In this document: one piece after another, positions 27,188-34,706 of the stretch
Numbering within the stretch: the stretch's first letter is position 1
How the letters are laid out: each line of letters begins with the position of its first letter
Source of the DNA: Sphingobacterium allocomposti
Lineage (GTDB): Bacteria; Bacteroidota; Bacteroidia; Sphingobacteriales; Sphingobacteriaceae
Reading direction: 5' to 3'
Assembly (NCBI RefSeq): GCF_008124885.1
Contig: NZ_VNHX01000007.1
Location: 62,001-126,000 of the forward strand
Length of the DNA: 64,000 nucleotides
Made by a program: the position numbers and the translations under genes
Notes under the pieces: model-generated
Told to the model about the DNA's origin: nothing
Databases searched by the model: none
What the model saw: the letters and a program-made list of their open reading frames with translations, nothing else

Positions 27188-27937
27188 TTACGCGGGACAG
27201 GTTTCCCGACGTCTTTTTATAAATAGCTGTTTCACGCGCGTCAGTTTATAAAAATCGTACAGTGCAATGATCAGCAGGATCGCGCAGGTCAGGTAGAAGG
27301 TTCCGTTTTGAAGATAGAGATAGCCCAACCCCGCAAACAGACCGCCGAGTACGTACGCGATCATAATCGTGAGCAGCAAGTGAAATTTGTCTACCAACGC
27401 CTTGTTTTCCCGGTTCTCACGTTTACTGAACATGGACACCAGAATGGCCAGGTCTGTCGTCAGTCCTGTCAGGTGCGTGGTTTTCACGACAGAGTTTGAA
27501 ATACTTGCCGTAAGCCCGTTCTGGAGCCCCATGGCAAACAGCAGCGCGGCAACCAGAAACTCCGTCTCCTGCAACGTATTTTTATAGAAAAAGTCCAGAT
27601 ATATCCCTACAAACAGAATACTTAAAAATTCCAGCATCACGGGTATAGCATGAGAAATATATTGGCTCCAACGTCCTTTCCCTTGGATAATCACGAAATT
27701 GGACAGGAAACTTCCGATAAAAAACAGAAGTATCCACAGCAGCACGACCGCCCCTTGATACCAGTTGCCCTTGCTCAGCTCCTGCGCAAATACAGCATAG
27801 TACCCCGTCACGTTCGACGTGAACGCAAAAAATACGGTAACCGATGCTACGTTAACCATGCCCGCCGAAAAGGCCGTCAGCCCACCTAGCTTCAGATTAT
27901 CACCTAATGTTCTATGATTGCTATACTTTCTTAGCAT
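27188..27937 (-). CDS. DUF1275 (YoaK) family membrane protein
   Basis: A 249-residue membrane protein with about six hydrophobic segments. DUF1275 hallmarks are GGLTAFSAGMVNVASVTVFF at the start, the conserved asparagine-glycine segment GLQNGLTASISNSVVKTTHLTG, and a short basic tail. Function of the family is not established; some relatives are thought to be transporters. Its start overlaps the stop of the lipocalin-like gene by 17 bases, so it is the third gene of a tight operon. Confidence 0.9.
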   Translation of the reverse strand: MLRKYSNHRTLGDNLKLGGLTAFSAGMVNVASVTVFFAFTSNVTGYYAVFAQELSKGNWYQGAVVLLWILLFFIGSFLSNFVIIQGKGRWSQYISHAIPVMLEFLSILFVGIYLDFFYKNTLQETEFLVAALLFAMGLQNGLTASISNSVVKTTHLTGLTTDLAILVSMFSKRENRENKALVDKFHLLLTIMIAYVLGGLFAGLGYLYLQNGTFYLTCAILLIIALYDFYKLTRVKQLFIKRRRETCPA

Positions 27938-28415
27938 ACTGGTCTATCTGTCCCTTTCTTTCCAAAACAATTTCAATAATTCCCTTTACCTGCAGGTCGA
28001 AGTTTAAATGCAGCACCAGCTTATCTTTACTGATTTGCTGGATCTGAAAACTCTCCACGGTCTTTCCGTCCTTCCGCACTTCCAGCACGTGCCCTCTACC
28101 CTTGATAACCCATTCCAGTCCGTTACCCTGTCCAGCTTCTGCCGACTCGAGCGTACCATCCTTGTAAAAGCGCCACACGCCGAGATGCAGATCCTCAATA
28201 TTCTGAAGGATTTCCCTCTTCAACCGTTCCTGCAACTCAGATGTCGAAGCCGACGCCGGCGTCGCGTTCGCCTTCTCCAGGCGCCAGTCTTTCTCAACCC
28301 ACTCGCCCTGAATCAAACGTTCAGGGTTCTCATGGTACATAACGGTCAACGACGCTCCGATTAACAGCAGCGCCACAAACACGTAGTTTATCTTAATCAA
28401 TACATCCCTACTCAT
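27921..28415 (-). CDS. Lipocalin-like small membrane-anchored protein, function unknown
   Basis: A 164-residue protein with one N-terminal hydrophobic segment (about 9-27, NYVFVALLLIGASLTVMYH). The rest has the pattern of lipocalin-like Bacteroidota domains: IQGEWVEKDWRLE, GVWRFYKDGTLE, then alternating strands to IIEIVLERKG. No family is certain. It overlaps the UspA-like gene by 8 bases upstream and the DUF1275 gene by 17 bases downstream, so all three are likely co-translated. Confidence 0.7.
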   Translation of the reverse strand: MSRDVLIKINYVFVALLLIGASLTVMYHENPERLIQGEWVEKDWRLEKANATPASASTSELQERLKREILQNIEDLHLGVWRFYKDGTLESAEAGQGNGLEWVIKGRGHVLEVRKDGKTVESFQIQQISKDKLVLHLNFDLQVKGIIEIVLERKGQIDQYAKKV

Positions 28416-28932
28416 AGCTAACCTTCCATCCTTTCCTGAAAAAAATACTGTCCATTGTATCGATATTGTCCGTCTCGTTTCCTACGACAGGCAGCGAAAC
28501 AACTTCGGGCAATGCTTCCAACCCAACAGCTTTCAACACGTTCAATATGTCAAAAGAATGACGGTTGAAAAAACGGAATCCGTATGTCTCCGGTAGCACC
28601 ACTTGCGTAATGCGGTTTCCTTTCAGATAATTCCGTACATAACGCGCATTTTTTGAAATCAACAGATCCGCGTACATCTCCACGACCGTCTGTTTAAAAC
28701 GCGACTTGATCATCTCACAACCCTTAACAAAATCTTCGCCCTGCAGCCTCGCCAGATGATCATCTTTGGTAAAGCCCAGCAGTCCGGTAATAGAATCGCC
28801 AAGATCATATCCACAAACTAACACCAATTCGACCCGTTGATTATCAACATTGTTCTCTAAGTATTCCAACGCTATACGCAAAGAATCTACGGTGAAATCT
28901 GTAGGAACAAGAACACGCTGTATACCTGACAT
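28408..28932 (-). CDS. UspA-like protein
   Basis: About 174 residues, starting MSGIQRVLVPTDFTVDSLRIALEYL, which matches the first strand and helix of the universal stress protein fold; the later part is divergent and lacks a clear ATP-binding GxxG motif. I chose the ATG at 28932 because a TACCTTTG (-7-like) promoter element lies at 28956-28949, inside the longer reading frame that begins at 28968. It is the first gene of the operon with the lipocalin-like and DUF1275 genes. Confidence 0.7.
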   Translation of the reverse strand: MSGIQRVLVPTDFTVDSLRIALEYLENNVDNQRVELVLVCGYDLGDSITGLLGFTKDDHLARLQGEDFVKGCEMIKSRFKQTVVEMYADLLISKNARYVRNYLKGNRITQVVLPETYGFRFFNRHSFDILNVLKAVGLEALPEVVSLPVVGNETDNIDTMDSIFFRKGWKVSYE

Positions 28933-28948
28933 AAACTTTATTTTAATA

Positions 28949-28956
28949 CAAAGGTA
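28949..28956 (-). promoter_or_regulatory. -7 promoter element of the UspA-like operon
   Basis: TACCTTTG on the minus strand matches the Bacteroidota TAnnTTTG consensus and lies 16 bases before the ATG at 28932. No good TTG lies at the expected distance. Confidence 0.5.
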
Positions 28957-29060
28957 GGTCGCGCACATAGCAACGGCATGAAACCGCTATTAGATTTCCA
29001 TTAGACTTTAAGGCAGAAGATTAAAACAGGATTAGAAAATAAAGAAAGATTAAAACAGGA

Positions 29061-30413
29061 TTAAAGACGCTTGATGGTGGGCAGTTCAATCCGGACGGTT
29101 GTCCCCTTTCCCAGCGTCGAAGATACCGACAGGTCGCCCTCGTGCATTTTTATTATATTTCGGGCTAAGGGAAGACCGATCCCATAGCCGGAAAAATTCG
29201 CGGTGTTGGAGGCTCGGAAATAGGGATCGTAAATATAAGCAAGCTCCTGCTCCGGAATACCGATTCCCTCGTCTTTGATCAGAATGAGCACACCATTTTC
29301 AAAGGCGCCTAAGGCCACGTAGGCCGTGTGATTGGCGGAATACTTACAGGCATTAGAGACAATATTAGAGATGGCTAACTGCAACAAAGGGGCAGAGCCG
29401 TTTACCTTAAGCTTCATGCTGTCGTCCGGAAGCATGCTGAAATCTGTTTTGATATGAAATCGTTCGTTGATGGCCTTGACAGTCATCTCGGCGTCCATTA
29501 CGATCTGATCGATGCGCACGGGCTTGAAGTTAAGGTTATTGTTTTCATAGCCGGTCCTCGCCAGCAATAAAAGTGCGCTCGTTTTCTTTTCCAGCTTCTC
29601 GGCAGCGTCGACAATTTTTAGCATAGCCTGCTTATATTCCTCAACGCTCCTCTCTTTAGAAAGAGCAAGATCGGCGATACCGATGATAGACGTCAAAGGT
29701 GTATTCAGCTCGTGGGAAGCATTGCTGATAAAATTTTTCTGCGTTTCAAACGATGTCTCTATCCGGTTCAGCATTCGGTTGAACGTGTTGGCCAGCTTGT
29801 TCAGAACGCCTTTATCCTTTTCCTCGCTCAGACGTAAGTAGAGATTTTCCGATCCGATTTTTTTTACCTCATCTATCAGTTCGTTAATAGGCTTTATGAA
29901 AGAACGCTTAACAAGGAGGGAGACGACGATGACAAATAGAACGCCCAACACCAGCGCTATCAGCAGCAGGTTGCGCAGATAGTTTAAGTGGTGCGTGTAG
30001 AAATAATTTTCTGCCGAAACGCCTACGATGTAATGCTTCCCTTTGTAGGGGTAATATTTTGTAGAATAGAAAGTATTCCCCACTTTGAAATTACTTTCTC
30101 CCGTTTTCTGTACCTGATTCCACAGCGATGTATCAAAGCCCGTTGTGTGTATGATCGATGATTTTCCGTCAAACTCAATGACAAATTCGCGCTGGTTGTT
30201 AAGTTCTTCCACGTAGGTCAGCGACCAGCCGGTATGGCTTCCTTTTCCGTTGAACATATGCTCTGCCGCCAGATTGCGCCGAAGATCCAGACGCTTATAA
30301 AAGTCGGCAAACGCAAAGTTCGTAATCGAATACATGATAAATCCCACAAACGCCACCGTGTAAATGACCAGTATGGCAATCAGCGCGTACAGTGTGTTAT
30401 TATAGTTTCTCAT
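29061..30413 (-). CDS. Sensor histidine kinase (HAMP, HisKA, HATPase_c)
   Basis: A 450-residue membrane kinase with two membrane segments (about 8-30 and 148-168) framing a periplasmic sensor of about 115 residues, a HAMP linker (170-225), the phosphoacceptor H234 in SNASHELNTPL, and a HATPase domain with N, G1 (DEGIGIPE) and G2 (GYGIGLPLA) boxes. It overlaps the regulator gene by 4 bases, so the two form a two-component system. The signal is not evident. Confidence 0.93.
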   Translation of the reverse strand: MRNYNNTLYALIAILVIYTVAFVGFIMYSITNFAFADFYKRLDLRRNLAAEHMFNGKGSHTGWSLTYVEELNNQREFVIEFDGKSSIIHTTGFDTSLWNQVQKTGESNFKVGNTFYSTKYYPYKGKHYIVGVSAENYFYTHHLNYLRNLLLIALVLGVLFVIVVSLLVKRSFIKPINELIDEVKKIGSENLYLRLSEEKDKGVLNKLANTFNRMLNRIETSFETQKNFISNASHELNTPLTSIIGIADLALSKERSVEEYKQAMLKIVDAAEKLEKKTSALLLLARTGYENNNLNFKPVRIDQIVMDAEMTVKAINERFHIKTDFSMLPDDSMKLKVNGSAPLLQLAISNIVSNACKYSANHTAYVALGAFENGVLILIKDEGIGIPEQELAYIYDPYFRASNTANFSGYGIGLPLARNIIKMHEGDLSVSSTLGKGTTVRIELPTIKRL

Positions 30414-31120
30414 GCATTCTCCACTTTTAACACGTATCCCATCCCGATAACGGTATGTATGGCCTTAACCGGCGTTACACGCTCAATCTTTTTACGCAGG
30501 TAGTTCACGTATACATCAACTACGTTCGAGCCGATGTCGAAATTTATTCCCCAGACTTTATCGAGCAGCTCGCTACGCTCAAAAACTTTTTCAGGCGACT
30601 GTATAAAGAGGAGAAGCAGGCGGTATTCCGTAGACGTGAGGTTAAGCTCATGACCGTCGGCGTACGCCACCTTTTTGTAGTCGTCGATTTCCAGAAATTT
30701 ATAGTTGAACTTGCGTTTTTCGGTCGACTGTACCTGTTTGGCAATTTCCTGTTTACGGCGGATTAATGTTCTCACTCTGGCTTTCAGCTCAATCAGCTTA
30801 AACGGCTTGGACAGGTAGTCGTCCGCACCGCTGTCCAACCCTAGCACCACATTTTCGGCGCTGCCCAGGGCTGTCACCATCAAAATCGGCAGATCCGTAT
30901 ATCCGATGGCACGCAGGTTCTTGCATATCTCCAATCCGTTCATCTCAGGGAGAAGCACATCGAGAATAACAAGATGAACCGCATTCCGCTGCAGCTTATG
31001 AAGGGCATCCTCGTATCGCGTCGCATGAAAAACTTTGTAACCGTCCTCTTCCAGTCCCTGAATGATGAATTCGGCTACATTTTTCTCATCTTCCACTAAC
31101 AATATTTGTTGTCCTTCCAT
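30410..31120 (-). CDS. OmpR/PhoB family response regulator
   Basis: A 236-residue regulator with a receiver domain (phosphoacceptor D54 in LDVLLPEMNG, conserved lysine in SKPFKLIELKAR) and a C-terminal winged-helix DNA-binding domain (LTSTEYRLLLLFIQSPEKVFERSELLDKVW, VVDVYVNYLRKKIE). The ATG at 31120 (MEGQQILLVEDE) is preferred over the GTG codons 9 bases upstream. Paired with the overlapping histidine kinase. Confidence 0.95.
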   Translation of the reverse strand: MEGQQILLVEDEKNVAEFIIQGLEEDGYKVFHATRYEDALHKLQRNAVHLVILDVLLPEMNGLEICKNLRAIGYTDLPILMVTALGSAENVVLGLDSGADDYLSKPFKLIELKARVRTLIRRKQEIAKQVQSTEKRKFNYKFLEIDDYKKVAYADGHELNLTSTEYRLLLLFIQSPEKVFERSELLDKVWGINFDIGSNVVDVYVNYLRKKIERVTPVKAIHTVIGMGYVLKVENA

Positions 31121-31307
31121 AACCACCACGTTTATCTATAGATTTAACCTTAGCTAAAATAGAAAATTTTCGGACATAATCCGGAAAAGCCGCAACGAAA
31201 TCGGGGGCGTATCAGGGGGGGGGCAGCAAAAATTACGCGGGAGCGGGATGACGATATCTCGCCGTTTCTACTGTCGGAAGAACAGCAAACGTCATCTTGG
31301 TTTACAC

Positions 31308-31598
31308 CTATCGACAGCTATCCCATTTCCTGAAACAGCGGTAAAACTCGGTGGGGTCTTTCGGTTTGATCACCCGATAAGTGCGCTCATCGACCTTGGT
31401 ACAGACGAACGCACAATGGAGGATGCGCAGCCAATCCATGTCCAGCTTGCTCAGACAATAGTCTGGAAACGAGAAACTGAAAGATTTGACGTTTCCAATA
31501 TAATCGACCGACTGCTCCCGTGTGGCATCCTGAAACAGCTGCTTCGCCAATGCCGCACTCATATCCGAATCTAATATACCTCTAAACTGCTTATTCAT
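31308..31598 (-). CDS. Small hypothetical protein
   Basis: About 96 residues from the ATG at 31598 (MNKQFRGILDSDMSAAL). It is rich in aromatic and charged residues, has no signal peptide or membrane segment, and matches no family I recognise. It stands alone between the regulator gene and the FMN reductase gene, in the same direction as both. A longer start at 31661 is possible. The orderly amino-acid composition favours a real gene but this is not proven. Confidence 0.4.
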   Translation of the reverse strand: MNKQFRGILDSDMSAALAKQLFQDATREQSVDYIGNVKSFSFSFPDYCLSKLDMDWLRILHCAFVCTKVDERTYRVIKPKDPTEFYRCFRKWDSCR

Positions 31599-31812
31599 AC
31601 GTTCTGTGTCTTGTCTCGGGATTGTATATGAATAACGTTTAAACCGGCATTTCGTTGGCATCGGCGGCAGATTTTAACACCATGACACGCCTTTTTCTGA
31701 AGCCATGCCATCGTCCCTGCGCGTTATGGCCGGCGCCGTCTCTCGTGCTATATCGACCAAGCAACAGAAACGGGCGCCTTCCGCGGGTCAACGGCACATG
31801 AACAGGCTCTCA

Positions 31813-32373
31813 CTATAACGGGTGTGCAGTATGTTGCAAAGGTCCTTCGAGCAGCAGGTTTATCAGCAGCTGAAACCGCTGCTCATATTCGGGGCTCACG
31901 CTGCCTTCGGCATCAAACAAATCCTTTTTCTGAATAGGAACGCTATAAGGAAGAGTCCATGCCCGCAACGACTTGGCGACGACGTCCATCCCGTTGATCC
32001 CCTGCATTGCCTGAACACCGTCTGCCCAGCAGACCAGGCCGATGCGTTTACCGCTCAGGTACGGACGGGACATCTTCGAACTGCATTCCAGCCAGTCCAG
32101 GCAATTTTTCATCACCCCCGTCATCCCGCCATGATAAAGCGGCGTAAGCCAAATGTGGAAATCGGCGTTAGTGAAGCGCAGATTCATAAGCTCTACGGCA
32201 GTCGGAATCTTGTTGAGCTGCATATCAAATAGCGGAATGCCCGCCTCAGCCATATTAAACACGTCCACTTCCACATCACGTGCGGACAACTTATCTTTCA
32301 GATGATTAGCAACGCGCTCCGATGTCGATCGCGGACGGCGGTCTAATGCACCGTTGAATATTAATACTTTCAT
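31813..32373 (-). CDS. NADPH-dependent FMN reductase family flavoprotein
   Basis: A 186-residue flavodoxin-fold protein. It has the phosphate loop (GALDRRPRSTSERVANHL, where the family usually has GSxRxxS), the LTPLYHGGMTGVMKNCLDWL segment that in the family binds the flavin ring, and a third conserved loop CWADGVQAMQG. It probably reduces FMN, quinones or related substrates with NADPH; the substrate cannot be told from the sequence. Confidence 0.88.
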   Translation of the reverse strand: MKVLIFNGALDRRPRSTSERVANHLKDKLSARDVEVDVFNMAEAGIPLFDMQLNKIPTAVELMNLRFTNADFHIWLTPLYHGGMTGVMKNCLDWLECSSKMSRPYLSGKRIGLVCWADGVQAMQGINGMDVVAKSLRAWTLPYSVPIQKKDLFDAEGSVSPEYEQRFQLLINLLLEGPLQHTAHPL

Positions 32374-32660
32374 TTGGTTTCTATTTACTTGTTAAACCTA
32401 CCATCACCAGCGGCGCCCGAGCTTCCATGCTTGCTTCGCAACCGTCCGACTTATCCCCCTGCCTTTAATGCTGGCCGGTCCTGATAGATCAATCCATATT
32501 CCTGTCCAAGCAAAATTAGCATATTTTTAGTTTTACAATTTACTGATTCTCCGTAAATCCACCTAATATTTCTAATATATTGGCACAGCAAAAAGAAGAG
32601 CGATGAACACATCCCGTTTTACGGCGCATTTCGGCACGGAGGAGGATTGCCGGCTGCATT

Positions 32661-32792
32661 TGACAATAGATTCTTAGCTAAGACATTTCCTCTTGTTATT
32701 TTAAAAATTTCACCTACTTCTTTTGACGCCCACTTAGGGACATTATAAGTATTTTCACTTTTAAATCTCAATTGAGCAGAGCATATTTTCTT
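32661..32792 (-). pseudogene. Relic of a type I restriction specificity subunit (HsdS-like)
   Basis: Inside a 77-codon open frame (32852-32619), the stretch KKICSAQLRFKSEN...VPKW...EVGEIFKITRGNVLAK matches the HsdS pattern in which the central conserved helix ends in LRFK-x-EN, followed by a PKW-(K)-x-LGE-x-x-x-ITRG start of the second target-recognition domain. Both sides of this 44-codon piece are unrelated to HsdS and no hsdM or hsdR is nearby, so it is read as a fragment left from a lost restriction locus. Its low GC supports foreign origin. Confidence 0.5.
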
Positions 32793-32956
32793 ACTAAGCG
32801 TATTCACATAGGAAGGTGAATACAAAAAACTCCCTAATGAAGTTGGTGGCAATGAAACTTGTCCACCTAGAGAGGTAACTGCAAAAATGAAAGATTTACT
32901 TTTTGGTTACCATTCCTAGCAGGTCGAAACATCCTTGTATATTTCTTCTATATTTA

Positions 32957-33011
32957 TAGGGGGTTAGTAGGGGGTTAATAGGGGTATAATAGGGTATTGA
33001 TAGAGATGCTA
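32957..33011. repeat. 11-bp tandem repeat with phased G tracts
   Basis: Units TAGGGGGTTAG, TAGGGGGTTAA, TAGGGGTATAA, TAGGGTATTGA and a degenerate fifth. G runs of 5, 5, 4 and 3 start at 32959, 32970, 32981 and 32992, exactly 11 bases apart, and shorten along the array. Confidence 0.85.
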
Positions 33012-33082
33012 TCCCTATTAATACGCTCTAATTTCCCTGTAAAGTTGCACTTAAGGTAGAATCTGTGACGATTATGCACAGT

Positions 33083-33136
33083 AAAGCCAGTGGCCCTGCT
33101 GCCTATCGTTAACAGACAGCAGCTTCCACTGGCTTT
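33083..33136 (-). terminator. Terminator-like hairpin of the first susCD operon
   Basis: Outer stem AAAGCCAGTGG / CCACTGGCTTT (11 pairs) with an inner CTGCTG / CAGCAG stem. It starts 19 bases beyond the susD stop. Confidence 0.75.
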
Positions 33137-33154
33137 CCAATCATTCGTTTACAG

Positions 33155-34702
33155 TTATTTGTTCCACCAGACTTTGGTCCACAGCACGTCGTCGCCCTGT
33201 CCAGCCAACGCCCGTCTGTAGTTCTCCCGATTCACACTTTGTTCTTTTAACGGATAAACAAAGCGTGACGGAATGGCGTCGCCGACCTCAGGCGAAAAAC
33301 GGTAGGTTCGCGTTTGCCCTTCCACTATGCCGGACCAGACGATATCATCCTTCTTCACCAGAAATAAAGGATAACCTGTCCGACGGATTTCCGACCACGC
33401 CTCTATACCTTGGTTAAAAAGCGCTAAATATTTCTGTGTCAACACCGTTTCTTTCGATGCGGCCGGCAGCTGGTCGAGGTACGAGTTGGCGTCTTCGTCG
33501 GCTACTCCCCATTTTTCCAGAGAAGCCCGTACACCATTTTCGTATGCAGACTGGTCCCAGGACTTGTACTCCGCTATCAAAAACTCCACCTCCGCGTATT
33601 CCTGCAATACCTCCGCATAATCGGCCGCATTGATAATGTCGCCGGGCAGGGAAATCGCAGTTACCGGAAACACGTTGGCCGCATCCAGCGGCAGTCCATA
33701 GGGATGCCCCACGTACGCACCCGCGGCGTTGGTCTTCGCATACTTAGGCAACCGCGGATCCTGCGCCGTAAAGGGACCCCGCTTCCCTTGAAGCGCTTCC
33801 ACAACAACGTGCGATACCGCGAAGTCTTTCCGGTTTGCCGTCACCGTTGCCCGAAACAGCGGCGCCTCGTTTGGTGACGTCTCCGAATAGCGAAACACAG
33901 CGTTGTCGGCATTCGACGAAAAGACGCCCTTGGCCAGCGCATCTTCGATATGGTCCCTTGCAAACTGTGCCTCCTTGTTAGCGATACGGTTGGCCAACCT
34001 TAAGCGTAACGAGTTGGCAAACTTGGCCCATTTTGCATTATCGCCGCGATAGATAACGTCGGCCTGGCCGAAGGTCGCTTCGGAACGGTATTTTATCAAC
34101 GTATCTCCTGCCTGTCGCAGCTCCTGAAGGATGTCCTTATAAATCTTTTCCTGTGTTGCGTACGCCGGCGTCAGGTTGTCCGGATTTTGTTGTAGAGCCT
34201 GAAAGTCTGGATCGTCCGATCCGTATGATTGATATGGAATATCACCAAACACGTCGCTCAAGGAGTGAAATGCAAACGCCTTTAACACGCGGGCGATGGC
34301 GATCTGGTTCGCATTACGGCCCGCCGTGCCAGCGGCAGCAAGCGCTTTGGTCTTTTCGTCCGTATTGAGTTTGATAATTTCGTCTAAGTTGTTGAGCGCT
34401 TTATACATCCCTGACCAGTAATTATCGGCATATGAAGTATTGATCACATAACGCGACTGATCCGTATAAATATGCTGGCTGAAATACTGCGCATATAACT
34501 GTGCTCCCCGCAGCCCGATCTCTTCGCTACGCAATGCGTCAACCAGCTTTTTTTCCGCACTCACCAGAATATAAGGGGTAGACACCGAGGAGGGATGGTT
34601 AGGATCCGTATTGATCTCCTCAAAAAGATCCTTGGAACAGCTGCTCCCCGCCACGAGTATCAATCCCAAAAGAACAATTTTATATAATTTCGATATTTTC
34701 AT
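33155..34702 (-). CDS. SusD/RagB family outer-membrane nutrient-binding lipoprotein
   Basis: SusD-like lipoproteins form the lid of SusC transporters and bind the imported glycan or peptide. This 515-residue protein has a lipoprotein signal ending GSSC (Cys22) and a helical TPR-rich body resembling the SusD-like_2 subfamily (EEINTDPNHPSSVSTPYIL near the start, DIPYQSYGSDDPDFQ). It follows the susC gene by 4 bases. With no nearby glycoside hydrolase or sigma factor, its substrate cannot be inferred; members of this subfamily are often peptide- or unknown-ligand types. Confidence 0.92.
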   Translation of the reverse strand: MKISKLYKIVLLGLILVAGSSCSKDLFEEINTDPNHPSSVSTPYILVSAEKKLVDALRSEEIGLRGAQLYAQYFSQHIYTDQSRYVINTSYADNYWSGMYKALNNLDEIIKLNTDEKTKALAAAGTAGRNANQIAIARVLKAFAFHSLSDVFGDIPYQSYGSDDPDFQALQQNPDNLTPAYATQEKIYKDILQELRQAGDTLIKYRSEATFGQADVIYRGDNAKWAKFANSLRLRLANRIANKEAQFARDHIEDALAKGVFSSNADNAVFRYSETSPNEAPLFRATVTANRKDFAVSHVVVEALQGKRGPFTAQDPRLPKYAKTNAAGAYVGHPYGLPLDAANVFPVTAISLPGDIINAADYAEVLQEYAEVEFLIAEYKSWDQSAYENGVRASLEKWGVADEDANSYLDQLPAASKETVLTQKYLALFNQGIEAWSEIRRTGYPLFLVKKDDIVWSGIVEGQTRTYRFSPEVGDAIPSRFVYPLKEQSVNRENYRRALAGQGDDVLWTKVWWNK

Positions 34703-34706
34703 GATG

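Larger units (their letters stand above)
32374..33154. other. Low-GC intergenic region with degenerate sequence
   Basis: 780 bases between the FMN reductase and susD genes, visibly richer in A and T than the flanks from about 32500 on. It contains the HsdS-like relic (32661-32792), the 11-bp G-tract repeat (32957-33011) and the susD terminator hairpin. No intact gene is seen. Confidence 0.6.

Noticed and set aside
31666..31812. Gene between the small hypothetical and FMN reductase genes
   Set aside because: No open frame with a credible start or domain; left as an intergenic gap.
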